A stretch of DNA of 64,000 bases from Sphingobacterium chuzhouense (GTDB taxonomy: Bacteria > Bacteroidota > Bacteroidia > Sphingobacteriales > Sphingobacteriaceae). Every line of letters starts with the position of its first letter. Positions within the stretch are counted from its first letter, which is position 1. The notes under the pieces were generated by a model. The model saw only the letters and a program-made list of their open reading frames with translations. It searched no databases and had not been told where the DNA came from. This document shows, in pieces, positions 8,995 through 18,311 of this stretch. Where the stretch lies: NCBI RefSeq assembly GCF_014692525.1, contig NZ_JACNYL010000004.1, positions 1-64,000 on the forward strand. The letters run 5' to 3'. The translations under genes and the position numbers were made by a program.

Positions 8995-10605
8995 ATGAAA
9001 ACGATAAAATATATATCATTATTTGTGCTAATCGTTCTGTTGCATGGTTGTACGAAAGATTTGACATCACTCAATGAAAACCCGGCAGGATATAGCGAGC
9101 TGGATCCGGCATATCAGTTTACGGCGGTGCAGGCAGGCATGTCCGGAGATCGGGAAGATGTTTGGCGCTATGATTTGTTGTTAGCCTCTCCGATGGTTCA
9201 ACACCTCGGTGGAGCCTGGGGTATTCAGGCCGGCGGTATGTACCAAGTGTTTGATCTCACGTATTGGGCAAGCCACTGGGAAAAAACCTATCCTCGTGAA
9301 TTGAAGAATATAGAAGATGTTGTTTACAAAACAGCAGATGATCCTGAGCAGGTGAATATCCATGCGGCTGCACGTATTCTGCGTGTTATGATTTATGCAA
9401 AAATGACGGATTTATATGGAGATATACCCTATTCAGAAGCTATTAAAGGATATACAGCTGGTATTCTATTGCCAAAATATGATAAGCAAGAGGATATTTA
9501 TGTTGATTTCTTTAAAGAGTTGGACGAGGCTGTCGCTCAATTGAACGTTGATAAAGGACCGTTTGATGGCGACTTATTTTACAATGGTAACGTAGCACAA
9601 TGGAAGAAGCTGGGTAACTCCCTTCGTTTGCGTTTAGGTTTCCGGTTAACAAAAGTGGATGAACAGGAAGCCCGCAAACAAGTGGAAGCCGCATTAAACG
9701 GCGGTGTATTGGAAAGTAATGCCGATATAGCCATGACCAAGCATATGAATCTCAGTTATCGTGAAAATGAATACAGGGGGAACGGGCGTTCTCAAGTATT
9801 TAAGAACGAGGCTATTTCTTCCGGTTTTAAGCTGACAACCACTTTAGTGGACTATATGCACGATCGTCAAGACCCAAGGTTAAAAATATATGGAGGAACA
9901 TATCTGGGAGACGGTATTGTTGGTGTTTCCCAAAGTATTCAGGATATTACCGATTATATTGAACCTATAGGCGTAAGGCCGGGAGCAATGGGTTGGGACT
10001 ATTGGGAAGATTATGGTAGCATAGTTGACGGAGATGGAATCTCTCGCTGGGTAGGACATTCCTTTAAATTTGTGCAACCCAGTATATACGTCTCAGCGCT
10101 GGACGCACCTTTCTTCCATTTAACATATGCGGAAGTAGAGTTTCTAAAAGCCGAAGCTGCGTTACGTGGTTGGGCCGGATTATCTCATGCTAATGCCGTT
10201 GGGCATTTCCATCATGGCATAGAGGCTAGCTGCGCCATGATGGCACACTATCCGGGGGCACCCGCGATCGATACTGATAAAATCGAAGCTTTGAAAGCAA
10301 GTTATAGCCCGTTTCCCTCAGATTTTGCAGAAGCAATGGATGCTGTACATGGGCAGATGTGGGTAAACTTTTTTCTCAATGGCGCAGAAGCATACGCCAA
10401 CTACAGACGTACCGGATATCCGTCGGTCATTATACCGTTTGAAGGAACAGCCTCGAACCCAACTGAAACAGGAGGAGTCATTCCGAAACGCTTCTTTTAT
10501 CCACAGTCTGAATTGATTCAGAATGCAACAAATGTCGAGGGAGCCATAAGCCGGATGGGTGGAAAAGATGATTGGTTGAAACCCGTATGGTGGGATAACC
10601 AATAA
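8995..10605 (+). CDS. SusD/RagB-like nutrient-binding outer membrane lipoprotein
   Basis: Partner of the SusC protein encoded 24 bases upstream; it forms the lid of the transporter and binds ligand at the cell surface. A lipoprotein signal ends at LLHGC (Cys19). TPR-like helical segments such as NIHAAARILRVMIYAKMTDLYGDIPYSEA and the C-terminal GAISRMGGKDDWLKPVWWDN fit the SusD-like group 2 rather than classical SusD. It is the last gene of the sigma/FecR-controlled locus. Its 536 residues are complete. Confidence 0.93.
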   Translation: MKTIKYISLFVLIVLLHGCTKDLTSLNENPAGYSELDPAYQFTAVQAGMSGDREDVWRYDLLLASPMVQHLGGAWGIQAGGMYQVFDLTYWASHWEKTYPRELKNIEDVVYKTADDPEQVNIHAAARILRVMIYAKMTDLYGDIPYSEAIKGYTAGILLPKYDKQEDIYVDFFKELDEAVAQLNVDKGPFDGDLFYNGNVAQWKKLGNSLRLRLGFRLTKVDEQEARKQVEAALNGGVLESNADIAMTKHMNLSYRENEYRGNGRSQVFKNEAISSGFKLTTTLVDYMHDRQDPRLKIYGGTYLGDGIVGVSQSIQDITDYIEPIGVRPGAMGWDYWEDYGSIVDGDGISRWVGHSFKFVQPSIYVSALDAPFFHLTYAEVEFLKAEAALRGWAGLSHANAVGHFHHGIEASCAMMAHYPGAPAIDTDKIEALKASYSPFPSDFAEAMDAVHGQMWVNFFLNGAEAYANYRRTGYPSVIIPFEGTASNPTETGGVIPKRFFYPQSELIQNATNVEGAISRMGGKDDWLKPVWWDNQ

Positions 10606-10624
10606 AAAGCTCGATAAGGATTCG

Positions 10625-10632
10625 TATTTTTG
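10625..10632 (+). promoter_or_regulatory. -7 promoter box of ruvX
   Basis: TATTTTTG fits TAnnTTTG and ends 15 bases before the ruvX start. It separates the housekeeping ruvX-ybeY pair from the preceding susC/susD operon. Confidence 0.55.
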
Positions 10633-10647
10633 TGCAAATAGACAGAT

Positions 10648-11061
10648 ATGCGCATTATGGCTTTTGATTATGGGACAAAGCGGATAGGCATGGCGGTTAC
10701 TGACCCGATGCAGCTTATTGCGACGTCGCTGACGACTATCCATCCAGAGGAGATTTGGAAGTATTTGGCGGATTACCTTCAAAAAGAGGAGGTAGAGACA
10801 TTTGTCGTGGGTAAACCTTTGCAGATGGATGGAACAGCATCACAGTCGGCTCAGCATATTGTTGGTTTTATCCGAAAGCTAAAAAAGACCTATCCCACTA
10901 TCCCGATCGTCGAAATTGATGAACGCTTTACCTCTAAAATGGCTTCCAGTGTTATTGCCCAAAGCGGTATGAAAAAGCATAAACGACAGGAGAAGGGGTT
11001 GGTCGATGCTGTATCGGCAACCATCATTCTACAAACTTATATGGATTCCAAAGCATTTTAA
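10648..11061 (+). CDS. ruvX: Putative Holliday junction resolvase / pre-16S rRNA nuclease YqgF (RuvX)
   Basis: A 137-residue RNase H-fold nuclease of the YqgF/RuvX family, linked in other bacteria to 16S rRNA 5'-end processing. The opening MRIMAFDYGTKRIGMAVTDP carries the first catalytic Asp (residue 6). VVGKPLQMDG, EIDERFTS (catalytic Glu) and the late VDAVSATIILQ (third acidic residue) complete the family signature. The length is typical. The ybeY start lies 5 bases after its stop, and both products act in rRNA maturation, so the pair is functionally coherent. Confidence 0.95.
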   Translation: MRIMAFDYGTKRIGMAVTDPMQLIATSLTTIHPEEIWKYLADYLQKEEVETFVVGKPLQMDGTASQSAQHIVGFIRKLKKTYPTIPIVEIDERFTSKMASSVIAQSGMKKHKRQEKGLVDAVSATIILQTYMDSKAF

Positions 11062-11065
11062 TACG

Positions 11066-11500
11066 ATGGCATTAAGAGATATTTCGTTTTTCAACGAGGA
11101 CACTGATTATAAGATCAAAGACAAACAGAAAATACGGCAATGGATTGGTGCCACGGTTACGGCAGAGGGCTTTGACCGAATTGGTGAATTAAATTTTATT
11201 CTCTGTTCAGACGCCTATTTGTTAGAAATTAATAAACAATATTTGGATCACGATACGTATACAGATATTGTGACATTTGACTCTTCGGAAGAAGACAATG
11301 TCATTGCAGGCGATATTTTTATATCCGTAGAAAGAACAGCAGAGAATGCGTTGAAGTTTGGTGTGTCCGAACGTGACGAATTGCATCGGGTGATCATTCA
11401 CGGCGTATTGCACCTATGTGGATACCTGGATAAGAAAAAAGAAGCCAAAGAGTTGATGACCGCTAAGGAGAACGAATACTTAAGCAAACGAGTTTTTTAA
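11066..11500 (+). CDS. ybeY: Endoribonuclease YbeY (rRNA maturation)
   Basis: Single-strand endoribonuclease needed for 16S rRNA 3' maturation and ribosome quality control. The metal-binding motif is IIHGVLHLCGYLD: the first two histidines of the canonical H-x3-H-x5-H are present, but the third position is Asp, a variation I associate with Bacteroidota YbeY proteins. I chose ATG 11066, giving MALRDISFFNED, rather than an upstream in-frame alternative codon at 11006 that would overlap ruvX by 56 bases. It is followed at once by a bidirectional terminator. Confidence 0.94.
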   Translation: MALRDISFFNEDTDYKIKDKQKIRQWIGATVTAEGFDRIGELNFILCSDAYLLEINKQYLDHDTYTDIVTFDSSEEDNVIAGDIFISVERTAENALKFGVSERDELHRVIIHGVLHLCGYLDKKKEAKELMTAKENEYLSKRVF

Positions 11501-11516
11501 GGAAGCATATAAACAG

Positions 11517-11546
11517 AAAAGGGAAATCAAACGATTTCCCTTTTTT
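11517..11546. terminator. Bidirectional terminator between ybeY and ndk
   Basis: AAAAGGGAAATC, AAAC and GATTTCCCTTTT make a perfect 12-bp stem with an A-run on one side and a T-run on the other. It can terminate both the plus-strand ybeY transcript and the minus-strand ndk transcript. Confidence 0.93.
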
Positions 11547-11564
11547 AAGTTAGGGTCTGAAGCC

Positions 11565-11984
11565 TTAAAATCTTTCGAATTGAGAGAAAAAGAAATTACC
11601 TTCAATATCTGCATTTTCATCCGAATCCGATCCGTGAACAGCATTCGCATCGATAGATTTAGCGTATTTGTTGCGAATCGTCCCTTCCGCTGCTTCAGCA
11701 GGATTTGTAGCACCGATTAGTTTGCGGAAATCTTCTACAGCATTGTCTTTTTCCAAGATAGCCGCTACAATTGGTCCTGAGGTCATAAAGCTAACTAAAT
11801 CATTATAAAAAGGTCTTTCTTTATGTACGGCATAGAAATTGCCTGCAGTTTCTTTTGTAAGCTGGATGTATTTCATAGCGACGATTTTGAAGCCGTCCGC
11901 GATAATATCATTTAAGATAGCACCAATGTGACCATTTGCTACAGCATCTGGCTTAATCATCGTAAAAGTTCTATTTGTTGCCAT
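11565..11984 (-). CDS. ndk: Nucleoside-diphosphate kinase
   Basis: Transfers the gamma-phosphate of ATP to nucleoside diphosphates via a phosphohistidine, balancing NTP and dNTP pools. The 139-residue protein has the N-terminal [11 protein letters not shown], the [11 protein letters not shown] segment and the active-site sequence [12 protein letters not shown], where His is the phosphorylated residue. I chose ATG at 11984 (MATNRTF) instead of the upstream ATG-equivalent at 12026, because the extra 14 residues are not family-like. It is transcribed opposite to its neighbours and is monocistronic. Confidence 0.96.
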   Translation of the reverse strand: MATNRTFTMIKPDAVANGHIGAILNDIIADGFKIVAMKYIQLTKETAGNFYAVHKERPFYNDLVSFMTSGPIVAAILEKDNAVEDFRKLIGATNPAEAAEGTIRNKYAKSIDANAVHGSDSDENADIEGNFFFSQFERF

Positions 11985-12151
11985 GTTGATAAATTTTTGT
12001 GCAAATTTACACAAAATGCTTTGCATTCGCGAATACCTATAAGATGAGTTTGTGTAAATCTCCTCTGCCTTGAAAAATTTTACTTATCAGAGGAAACATA
12101 GGGGGAATTAGCGGAAAGATAAAAAGCAGCAAAAATATAAACCTAAAAAAA

Positions 12152-12182
12152 TTTGTTTTATCCAAGAGACTTATTATATTTG
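12152..12182 (+). promoter_or_regulatory. Complete Bacteroidota promoter of the marR-fad operon
   Basis: TTTG at 12152-12155 and TATATTTG at 12175-12182 are separated by 19 bases, matching the Bacteroidota consensus TTTG-N19-TAnnTTTG. The marR ATG follows 33 bases after the box. Confidence 0.75.
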
Positions 12183-12214
12183 TTATGCTTGCATAGTAAA
12201 ATATAAATCAAATT

Positions 12215-12703
12215 ATGTCTCAAGACAATACCATAGATTATTTTTTGAAAACCTGTTGGCAGACGGTCGCTAACAAGTACAACATTATTGCTTCGCAATT
12301 CGGGTTCACCCAAGCAGCAGGATATATTTTGATCAATATACATAAAGAAGGTACCTCGGTTTCGCAAATTGCAAATGCTACGGGCGTGAAGACGACATCG
12401 TTGTCTCGGGTATTAAACAATTTAGAAACGTTAGGGTTTATCTATAGAGAGGTAAATGCATCCGATAAACGCTCGGTAAAGGTGTATTTGACACCGTTAG
12501 GTGTGGAAAAGCGAAAGCTAGCGAAAGACGTCGTTAGGAGCTTTAATGAGTTTTTGGAGTCCCGGATTCCGGAAGAGGAGCGTGCGCAATTGATTCAGTC
12601 GTTAAAGAAGATCAACGCATTGACGGCAAGTTATCAGCTGGAGCAAGAAGGAGGTGTAGAGAAGAAGGCTGAAGGATCAAAGAAGGTAGATGTTGGAAAA
12701 TAG
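12215..12703 (+). CDS. MarR family transcriptional regulator
   Basis: A 162-residue winged-helix regulator. The DNA-binding core spans about residues 45-100 (GTSVSQIANATGVKTTSLSRV as recognition region, then a wing with SDKRSVKVYLTPLG). It begins a tight operon with fadN, fadA and fadE, so it probably senses acyl-CoA or fatty acid and controls the beta-oxidation genes, including itself. The C-terminal 20 residues are a Lys/Glu-rich tail outside the family core. Ligand and operator are not visible from sequence alone. Confidence 0.9.
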   Translation: MSQDNTIDYFLKTCWQTVANKYNIIASQFGFTQAAGYILINIHKEGTSVSQIANATGVKTTSLSRVLNNLETLGFIYREVNASDKRSVKVYLTPLGVEKRKLAKDVVRSFNEFLESRIPEEERAQLIQSLKKINALTASYQLEQEGGVEKKAEGSKKVDVGK

Positions 12704-12736
12704 ACGGGAAACATTTTTACTAAAAAAAGTAATAAA

Positions 12737-15163
12737 ATGAATAGACGTATTAAGAAAGTAGCTGTTTTAGGTTCGGGGGTGATGGGTTCGAGGATAGCTT
12801 GTCACTTTGCAAACGTGGGTATAGAGGTGCTCTTGTTGGACATTGTGCCGCGGGAACTTTTACCACAAGAAGAGGCTAAGGGGTTAACACTGGAAAGCCC
12901 GGTTGTTCGAAATCGTATAGTGAACAATTCTTTGGATACTGCATTAAAAACCAATCCATCCCCCATTTATAGCAAACACTACGTAAAGCGTATACATACC
13001 GGGAATTTTGAAAACGATATGCCCGCTATTGCAACGTGCGATTGGGTAATTGAGGTGGTGGTCGAACGATTGGAGATTAAAAAATCTGTTTTTGAGCAGG
13101 TAGAACAATACCGGAAGGCAGGAACGTTGATCACATCGAATACTTCTGGTATCCCAATCCATTTGATGACCGAAGGGAGATCGGATGATTTTAAAGCACA
13201 TTTTTGCGGAACACACTTTTTCAACCCTCCGCGTTATCTGGAGCTATTAGAGATTATTCCTACTGCGGATACCAAACCGGAAGTTGTCGACTTCCTATTG
13301 CATTTTGGAGATAAAATGTTAGGCAAAACCGTCGTATTATGTAAGGATACCCCGGCTTTTATAGGAAACCGTGTTGGTGTTTACTCCATGTTAGCGTTGA
13401 CACATCTCGTGGAACAGATGGACTTGTCCGTAGAAGAGGTTGATAAATATACAGGGCCAGCGATGGGGCATCCTAAATCAGCTACGTTTCGTACCGCAGA
13501 TGTCGTGGGGTTGGATACGTTAGTCAATGTTGCGCAGGGACTGATACAAAATGTTCCTGACGACGAGGCCAAAGAGGTTTTCCAGTTACCATCCTATATC
13601 ACCAAAATGGTGGAGAATAAATGGTTGGGCGAAAAATCGAAACAAGGTTTTTATAAAAAAGTAAAAGACGATAAAGGTGATTCGGTCATTCTTGCACTCG
13701 ACTTAAAGACACTGGAATATAAAGAACAAGAGAAAGTTAAATCGGCAACCCTTGAGGCAACTAAGCCTGTAGAAGATATCCGTAAACGGATGAAAGTTTA
13801 TGAGCAAGGTACAGATAAAGCCGGTACATTGTTCCGTGCGATGCATTACCCGTTATTTGAATATGTCTCCCGCCGTGTTCCAGAAATTACCGATGATTTT
13901 TATCGGATAGATGATGCCATGCGTGCTGGCTTCGGTTGGGAACTGGGGCCGTTTGAGGTTTGGGATGCACTGGGCGTGCAGGAAACGATTGATAAGATTC
14001 GGACAGAAGAGAAAAGGTTACCGGGACAGCAAGGTGAAGTAGCGCAGTGGGTACATGAGATGCTGGAAGCCGGACACGACTCTTTCTATAAAGTGCAAGA
14101 CGGCGTAAGGCATTATTACGACATAGGCTCGAAATCCTATAAACCGATTCCAGGAACCGAAGATTTAATCATTTTAGATCATATTCGGGACACAAAAACC
14201 ATTTGGAAAAATTCTGGGGTAACCATTACGGATTTGGGTGATGGTATCATCAATTGTGAGTTTCATACCAAGATGAACACGATTGGTGGGGATGTTATCC
14301 AGGGCATCAATAAAGCGATTGATTTAGCCGAAAAAGAATACCGAGGCCTTGTTATTACGAATGACGGTAAAAACTTTTCGGCAGGCGCTAATATCGGCAT
14401 GATTTTCATGATGGCGGTCGAGCAGGATTATGACGAGTTGAATACGGCGGTGCGTATGTTCCAGAATACCGCCATGCGGATTCGCTATTCGTCTATTCCC
14501 GTTGTCGTCGCGCCATTCCAACTGACATTAGGTGGTGGGTGTGAATTTTCGATGCATGCCGATTTCGTACAATTGCATGCGGAGACATACATGGGCTTGG
14601 TGGAATTTGGTGTTGGTGTTATTCCGGGTGGAGGTGGCTCTAAGGAGTTTGCTCTCCGAGCCTCGGATGAATATAAACCCGATCAAATTGTACAGAACAC
14701 GTTAAAAGATCGATTCTTAACAATAGGTCAGGCAAAGGTGTCGACTTCTGCGGTAGAAGCTGCGGAGCTTGGTTATTTGCAAGAAGGCAAATATGCCATC
14801 ACGATGAATCGTAAGCGGTTATTGGCAGATGCTAAGGCAAAAGCGTTGGAGCTTGCGCATGCGGGATATATACAACCCGCTCCACGAACGGATATTAAAG
14901 TGCTTGGAAATCAAGGATTAGGAATAGTTTATGTAGGAGCCTCTTCTATGCGGGAAGGGAATTATATCTCCGACCATGATAAGAAGATCTCGGAAAAATT
15001 GGGATGGGTGATGTGTGGTGGAAACCTGTCAGAGCCTACGGAAGTCTCTGAGCAATACCTACTCGATATGGAACGAAGGGCGTTTTTGGAGTTATGCGCG
15101 GAGCGTAAAACATTGGAACGAATACAACATATGTTGACGAAAGGGAAACCTCTTAGAAATTAG
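12737..15163 (+). CDS. fadN: Bifunctional 3-hydroxyacyl-CoA dehydrogenase / enoyl-CoA hydratase (FadN type)
   Basis: Catalyses two beta-oxidation steps, hydration of trans-2-enoyl-CoA and NAD-dependent oxidation of the 3-hydroxyacyl-CoA. The Rossmann motif GSGVMG lies at residues 12-17 and the dehydrogenase part (GTHFFNPPRYLELLEI with the catalytic His) fills the first half. The crotonase part lies in the C-terminal half (about 490-690, with oxyanion-hole segments GKNFSAGANIGM and LTLGGGCEF, and EFGVGVIPGGGGSKE). This order, dehydrogenase first, is that of Bacillus FadN and the reverse of E. coli FadB. The gene order fadN-fadA-fadE also matches the Bacillus operon. Confidence 0.95.
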   Translation: MNRRIKKVAVLGSGVMGSRIACHFANVGIEVLLLDIVPRELLPQEEAKGLTLESPVVRNRIVNNSLDTALKTNPSPIYSKHYVKRIHTGNFENDMPAIATCDWVIEVVVERLEIKKSVFEQVEQYRKAGTLITSNTSGIPIHLMTEGRSDDFKAHFCGTHFFNPPRYLELLEIIPTADTKPEVVDFLLHFGDKMLGKTVVLCKDTPAFIGNRVGVYSMLALTHLVEQMDLSVEEVDKYTGPAMGHPKSATFRTADVVGLDTLVNVAQGLIQNVPDDEAKEVFQLPSYITKMVENKWLGEKSKQGFYKKVKDDKGDSVILALDLKTLEYKEQEKVKSATLEATKPVEDIRKRMKVYEQGTDKAGTLFRAMHYPLFEYVSRRVPEITDDFYRIDDAMRAGFGWELGPFEVWDALGVQETIDKIRTEEKRLPGQQGEVAQWVHEMLEAGHDSFYKVQDGVRHYYDIGSKSYKPIPGTEDLIILDHIRDTKTIWKNSGVTITDLGDGIINCEFHTKMNTIGGDVIQGINKAIDLAEKEYRGLVITNDGKNFSAGANIGMIFMMAVEQDYDELNTAVRMFQNTAMRIRYSSIPVVVAPFQLTLGGGCEFSMHADFVQLHAETYMGLVEFGVGVIPGGGGSKEFALRASDEYKPDQIVQNTLKDRFLTIGQAKVSTSAVEAAELGYLQEGKYAITMNRKRLLADAKAKALELAHAGYIQPAPRTDIKVLGNQGLGIVYVGASSMREGNYISDHDKKISEKLGWVMCGGNLSEPTEVSEQYLLDMERRAFLELCAERKTLERIQHMLTKGKPLRN

Positions 15164-15169
15164 TGAAAC

Positions 15170-16345
15170 ATGGAAGCATACATTATAGCAGGATATCGTA
15201 CAGCAGTAGGAAAGGCACCGAGAGGTGGCTTTCGTTTCATGCGTGCAGATGATTTAGCGGCTGAAGTTATTAAACATATGGTGGCGACCGTGCCACAATT
15301 GGATGTGACGAAAATTGATGATGTCATTGTGGGAAATGCCATGCCAGAAGCGGAACAAGGATTGAACGTCGGACGTTTAATTTCATTGATGGGATTGGAT
15401 ACCGACAAAGTACCGGGTGTAACCGTGAATCGATATTGTGCATCTGGGTTGGAAACCATCGCGACGGCTGTAGCAAAGATTAAATCCGGTATGGCCGATT
15501 GTATTATTGCCGGTGGTGTAGAAGTTATGTCGGGCATGCCGTTTGGCGGATGGAAAATCGTGCCAAATCCGGTGGTGGCGAAAGACCATCCGGATTGGTA
15601 TTGGGGTATGGGGCTGACAGCGGAAGCCGTAGCGAAAGAATATAACGTTTCGCGTGAAGATCAGGATGCTTTCGCACTTCGGTCGCACCAAAAAGCAATC
15701 GCAGCTATAGAAAACGGGCATTTGAAAGACGGTATTGTACCTATTAAGGTTACTGAAAATCACCTAAAGGACAACAAAATTGCCTCACGTGAATATATTG
15801 TCGATACAGATGAAGGGCCAAGAGCGGATTCTTCGGCGGAGGCGTTAGCAAAGCTAAAGCCAGTATTCGCGGCAGGCGGGTGTATTACCGCTGGGAACTC
15901 GTCACAAACATCCGACGGTGCGGCCTTTGTTATGGTCGTGTCGGAAAAGATGCTAAAGGAATTGAATGTTAAACCGATAGCACGATTGGTGAGTTATGCC
16001 GTGGCAGGAGTGCCTCCGCGGATTATGGGAATAGGTCCTGTGTTCGCCATACCCAAAGCACTGGAAATGGCGGGATTGCAAAAAGAAGACATCGACCTGA
16101 TCGAATTGAATGAAGCTTTTGCATCACAATCCTTGGCGGTTATCCGCGAATTAGGGTTGGATGAAGAAAAAATAAATGTCAATGGTGGAGCGATAGCTTT
16201 AGGGCACCCGCTAGGCTGTACAGGAGCTAAATTGACCGTGCAGCTCTTAAACGAGTTGAAACGTCAGGAGAAAAGATACGGTATGGTAACAATGTGCGTG
16301 GGAACGGGACAAGGAGCAGCTGGGATATTTGAAATGCTAGATTGA
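15170..16345 (+). CDS. fadA: Acetyl-CoA acyltransferase (3-ketoacyl-CoA thiolase)
   Basis: Thiolytic cleavage of 3-ketoacyl-CoA, the last step of beta-oxidation. At 391 residues it has the family length. The nucleophilic Cys is in [14 protein letters not shown] (about residue 87), the [10 protein letters not shown] motif precedes the [16 protein letters not shown] signature, and the second catalytic Cys is in [15 protein letters not shown]. It starts 6 bases after fadN and ends 14 bases before fadE, so it is translationally close to both and surely co-transcribed. Confidence 0.96.
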   Translation: MEAYIIAGYRTAVGKAPRGGFRFMRADDLAAEVIKHMVATVPQLDVTKIDDVIVGNAMPEAEQGLNVGRLISLMGLDTDKVPGVTVNRYCASGLETIATAVAKIKSGMADCIIAGGVEVMSGMPFGGWKIVPNPVVAKDHPDWYWGMGLTAEAVAKEYNVSREDQDAFALRSHQKAIAAIENGHLKDGIVPIKVTENHLKDNKIASREYIVDTDEGPRADSSAEALAKLKPVFAAGGCITAGNSSQTSDGAAFVMVVSEKMLKELNVKPIARLVSYAVAGVPPRIMGIGPVFAIPKALEMAGLQKEDIDLIELNEAFASQSLAVIRELGLDEEKINVNGGAIALGHPLGCTGAKLTVQLLNELKRQEKRYGMVTMCVGTGQGAAGIFEMLD

Positions 16346-16359
16346 AGAATTTATAAATA

Positions 16360-18141
16360 ATGGAAACAAAAGCTATTAAAGGCGGGGAGTTTGTGATTCG
16401 CGAAACCCCTTATACGGAAGTTTTTATTCCGGAAGAGTTTGATGAAGAAGCAAAAATGATTCGCCAGACTTGTTTGGATTTTCTTGATACGGAAGTGTTG
16501 GACAAGCTGGATAGAATTGACGCGCAGGAAGAGGGGTTGATGCAAAGCCTTTTGGATAAAGCTGGAGAATTGGGCCTATTAGGCGTGTCCATCCCGGAGC
16601 AATATGGAGGATTTGGTAAAAACTTCAATACGTCAATGTTAGTTGGCGAAGCGGTAGGTGGCGGTTATTCGTTTGCTGTCGCTCTTTCTGCACACACCGG
16701 TATTGGTACATTACCCATCTTATATTACGGAAACGATGCCCAAAAAGAAAAATACATTCCTAAACTAACATCAGGAGAATGGAAAGCAGCCTATTGTTTG
16801 ACGGAGCCTAACGCAGGGTCCGATGCGAATTCGGGACGTTCCTCCGCAAAATTAAATGCAGAAGGCACGCATTATCTGCTCAATGGGCAGAAAATGTGGA
16901 TTACAAATGGTGGATTTGCGGATGTATTCATAGTATTTGCAAAAATTGATAACGACAAGAATCTCAGTGCTTTTATTGTAGAAAGAGATTTTGGCGGTAT
17001 TACGATGAATCCCGAAGAACATAAGATGGGTATCAAGGGCTCGTCGACAAGGCAGATATTTTTTAATGATTGTCCAGTTCCGGTAGAGAATCTATTATCT
17101 GAAAGGGAAAACGGCTTTAAGATTGCCGTTAATATTCTAAATATCGGACGAATCAAATTGGGTGCTGCGACCATTGGTTCTGCACGTTCTGTCGTTACGC
17201 AAGCCGTAAAATACGCTAATGAGCGCGTGCAATTTAATTTGCCCATATCCAAATTTGGGGCAATTCGTCACAAATTGGCTGAAATGGCTATTCGTTTGTA
17301 CGCTAATGAATCTGCTGCTTATAGAGCAGGACAGAATATTGATGATGCTTATGCTGCGCTTGTTGCCGGCGGAATGGATGAAGCTAAAGCCAAGTTAAAA
17401 TCTACAGAACAGTTTGCTATTGAATGTGCGATTATAAAGGTATGGTGCTCTGAGATGCTGGATTATGTCGTTGACGAAGGGGTACAGATTTATGGAGGTA
17501 TGGGTTATTCGGCTGAAGCGCCGATGGAGAGAGCGTACCGGGATTCGCGTATTAATCGGATTTTTGAGGGTACAAATGAGGTGAATCGCTTATTGGTCGT
17601 GGATATGCTATTAAAACGTGCCATGAAAGGAGAGCTGGATTTAATGGGGCCTGCGACGGCTGTTGCAAACGAGCTGATGGCTATTCCTGATTTTGGAGAA
17701 GAAGATACCGCCATTTTTGCCACGGAGAAGAAGATTATAGCAAATTTAAAAAAGGCCGGTTTAATGGTGGCGGGTGCTGCGGTACAGAAACTGATGATGA
17801 GTTTATCGAAAGAGGAGGAGATATTAATGAATATTGCGGATATCATTGGCTATGTCTATGTGGCCGAGTCGATATTGTTGCGGGCAGAAAAGATTTATCA
17901 CACTCAAGGAGAAAATGCGGCCACTTTCCCCTTAGATATGGCGAGGGTGTATTTATATACTGCTTTGGATAAAGTAGCTACAGTAGGTAAAGAAGCACTT
18001 TACGCCTTTACGGAAGGGGACGAATTGAAGATGATGATGGTTGGTCTGCGTCGATTTACAAAAGCGGAACCGTTTAACACAAAAGAAGCTCGTCAGCGTA
18101 TTGCGAAGAAAATGATTGAAGAGAATAAATATTGTTTTTGA
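16360..18141 (+). CDS. fadE: Acyl-CoA dehydrogenase family protein
   Basis: FAD enzyme that introduces the trans-2 double bond in acyl-CoA, the first step of beta-oxidation. Recognisable segments are AYCLTEPNAGSDANSG (flavin/substrate contact), WITNGGFADVFIVFAKID, QIYGGMGYSAEAPMERAYRDSRINRIFEGTNE (the catalytic Glu region) and the dehydrogenase C-terminal helices. At 593 residues it is longer than classical 380-residue enzymes; the extra C-terminal helical domain of about 170 residues is as in the VLCAD-like/FadE type of Bacillus and Bacteroidota. It closes the operon and is followed by a terminator. Confidence 0.94.
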   Translation: METKAIKGGEFVIRETPYTEVFIPEEFDEEAKMIRQTCLDFLDTEVLDKLDRIDAQEEGLMQSLLDKAGELGLLGVSIPEQYGGFGKNFNTSMLVGEAVGGGYSFAVALSAHTGIGTLPILYYGNDAQKEKYIPKLTSGEWKAAYCLTEPNAGSDANSGRSSAKLNAEGTHYLLNGQKMWITNGGFADVFIVFAKIDNDKNLSAFIVERDFGGITMNPEEHKMGIKGSSTRQIFFNDCPVPVENLLSERENGFKIAVNILNIGRIKLGAATIGSARSVVTQAVKYANERVQFNLPISKFGAIRHKLAEMAIRLYANESAAYRAGQNIDDAYAALVAGGMDEAKAKLKSTEQFAIECAIIKVWCSEMLDYVVDEGVQIYGGMGYSAEAPMERAYRDSRINRIFEGTNEVNRLLVVDMLLKRAMKGELDLMGPATAVANELMAIPDFGEEDTAIFATEKKIIANLKKAGLMVAGAAVQKLMMSLSKEEEILMNIADIIGYVYVAESILLRAEKIYHTQGENAATFPLDMARVYLYTALDKVATVGKEALYAFTEGDELKMMMVGLRRFTKAEPFNTKEARQRIAKKMIEENKYCF

Positions 18142-18163
18142 TACATTATTTTTTTGGTTGATT

Positions 18164-18200
18164 AGCCTGTTACGGTATATGTGACAGGCTTTTTTATTTT
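18164..18200 (+). terminator. Terminator of the fad operon
   Basis: AGCCTGT and ACAGGCT flank a 13-base loop and are followed by a T-rich tract from 18190. It closes the marR-fad operon and isolates it from the accessory island. Confidence 0.88.
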
Positions 18201-18206
18201 TTTTAA

Positions 18207-18237
18207 AATAAAATCTACTTATTTAGTAGACTTTATT
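18207..18237. promoter_or_regulatory. Palindromic operator candidate of island operon 1
   Basis: Arms of 13 bases (18207-18219 and 18225-18237) with core TCTACT-N5-AGTAGA pair with a single mismatch. The right arm ends 10 bases before the -7 box and overlaps the expected -33 region, a typical repressor or activator position. The same core, with the same 5-base spacer and nearly the same distance to the -7 box, recurs at 30191-30227. The binding protein is unknown. Confidence 0.7.
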
Positions 18238-18247
18238 AAAATGTTTT

Positions 18248-18255
18248 TATATTTG
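18248..18255 (+). promoter_or_regulatory. -7 promoter box of island operon 1
   Basis: TATATTTG, a perfect TAnnTTTG. Transcription should begin about 6 bases downstream, which puts the conserved hairpin at 18263 at the very 5' end of the mRNA. An identical box is found in the same context at 30236-30243. Confidence 0.75.
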
Positions 18256-18262
18256 TCCTGTT

Positions 18263-18285
18263 CGTTTCAATTGGCGTTGGCAACG
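18263..18285 (+). other. Conserved-loop hairpin A, leader of operon 1
   Basis: CGTT and AACG close a 15-base loop TCAATTGGCGTTGGC. The identical loop returns at 18485-18499 inside a different stem, and near-identical loops occur at 21303-21319, 30255-30269 and 30472-30486. The hairpin ends 26 bases before the start codon of the leader ORF at 18312. Constant loop with changing but paired stems is the pattern of a selected RNA structure. Confidence 0.65.
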
Positions 18286-18311
18286 ATAGTATAAAAAACA
18301 TTAAACAAAAC

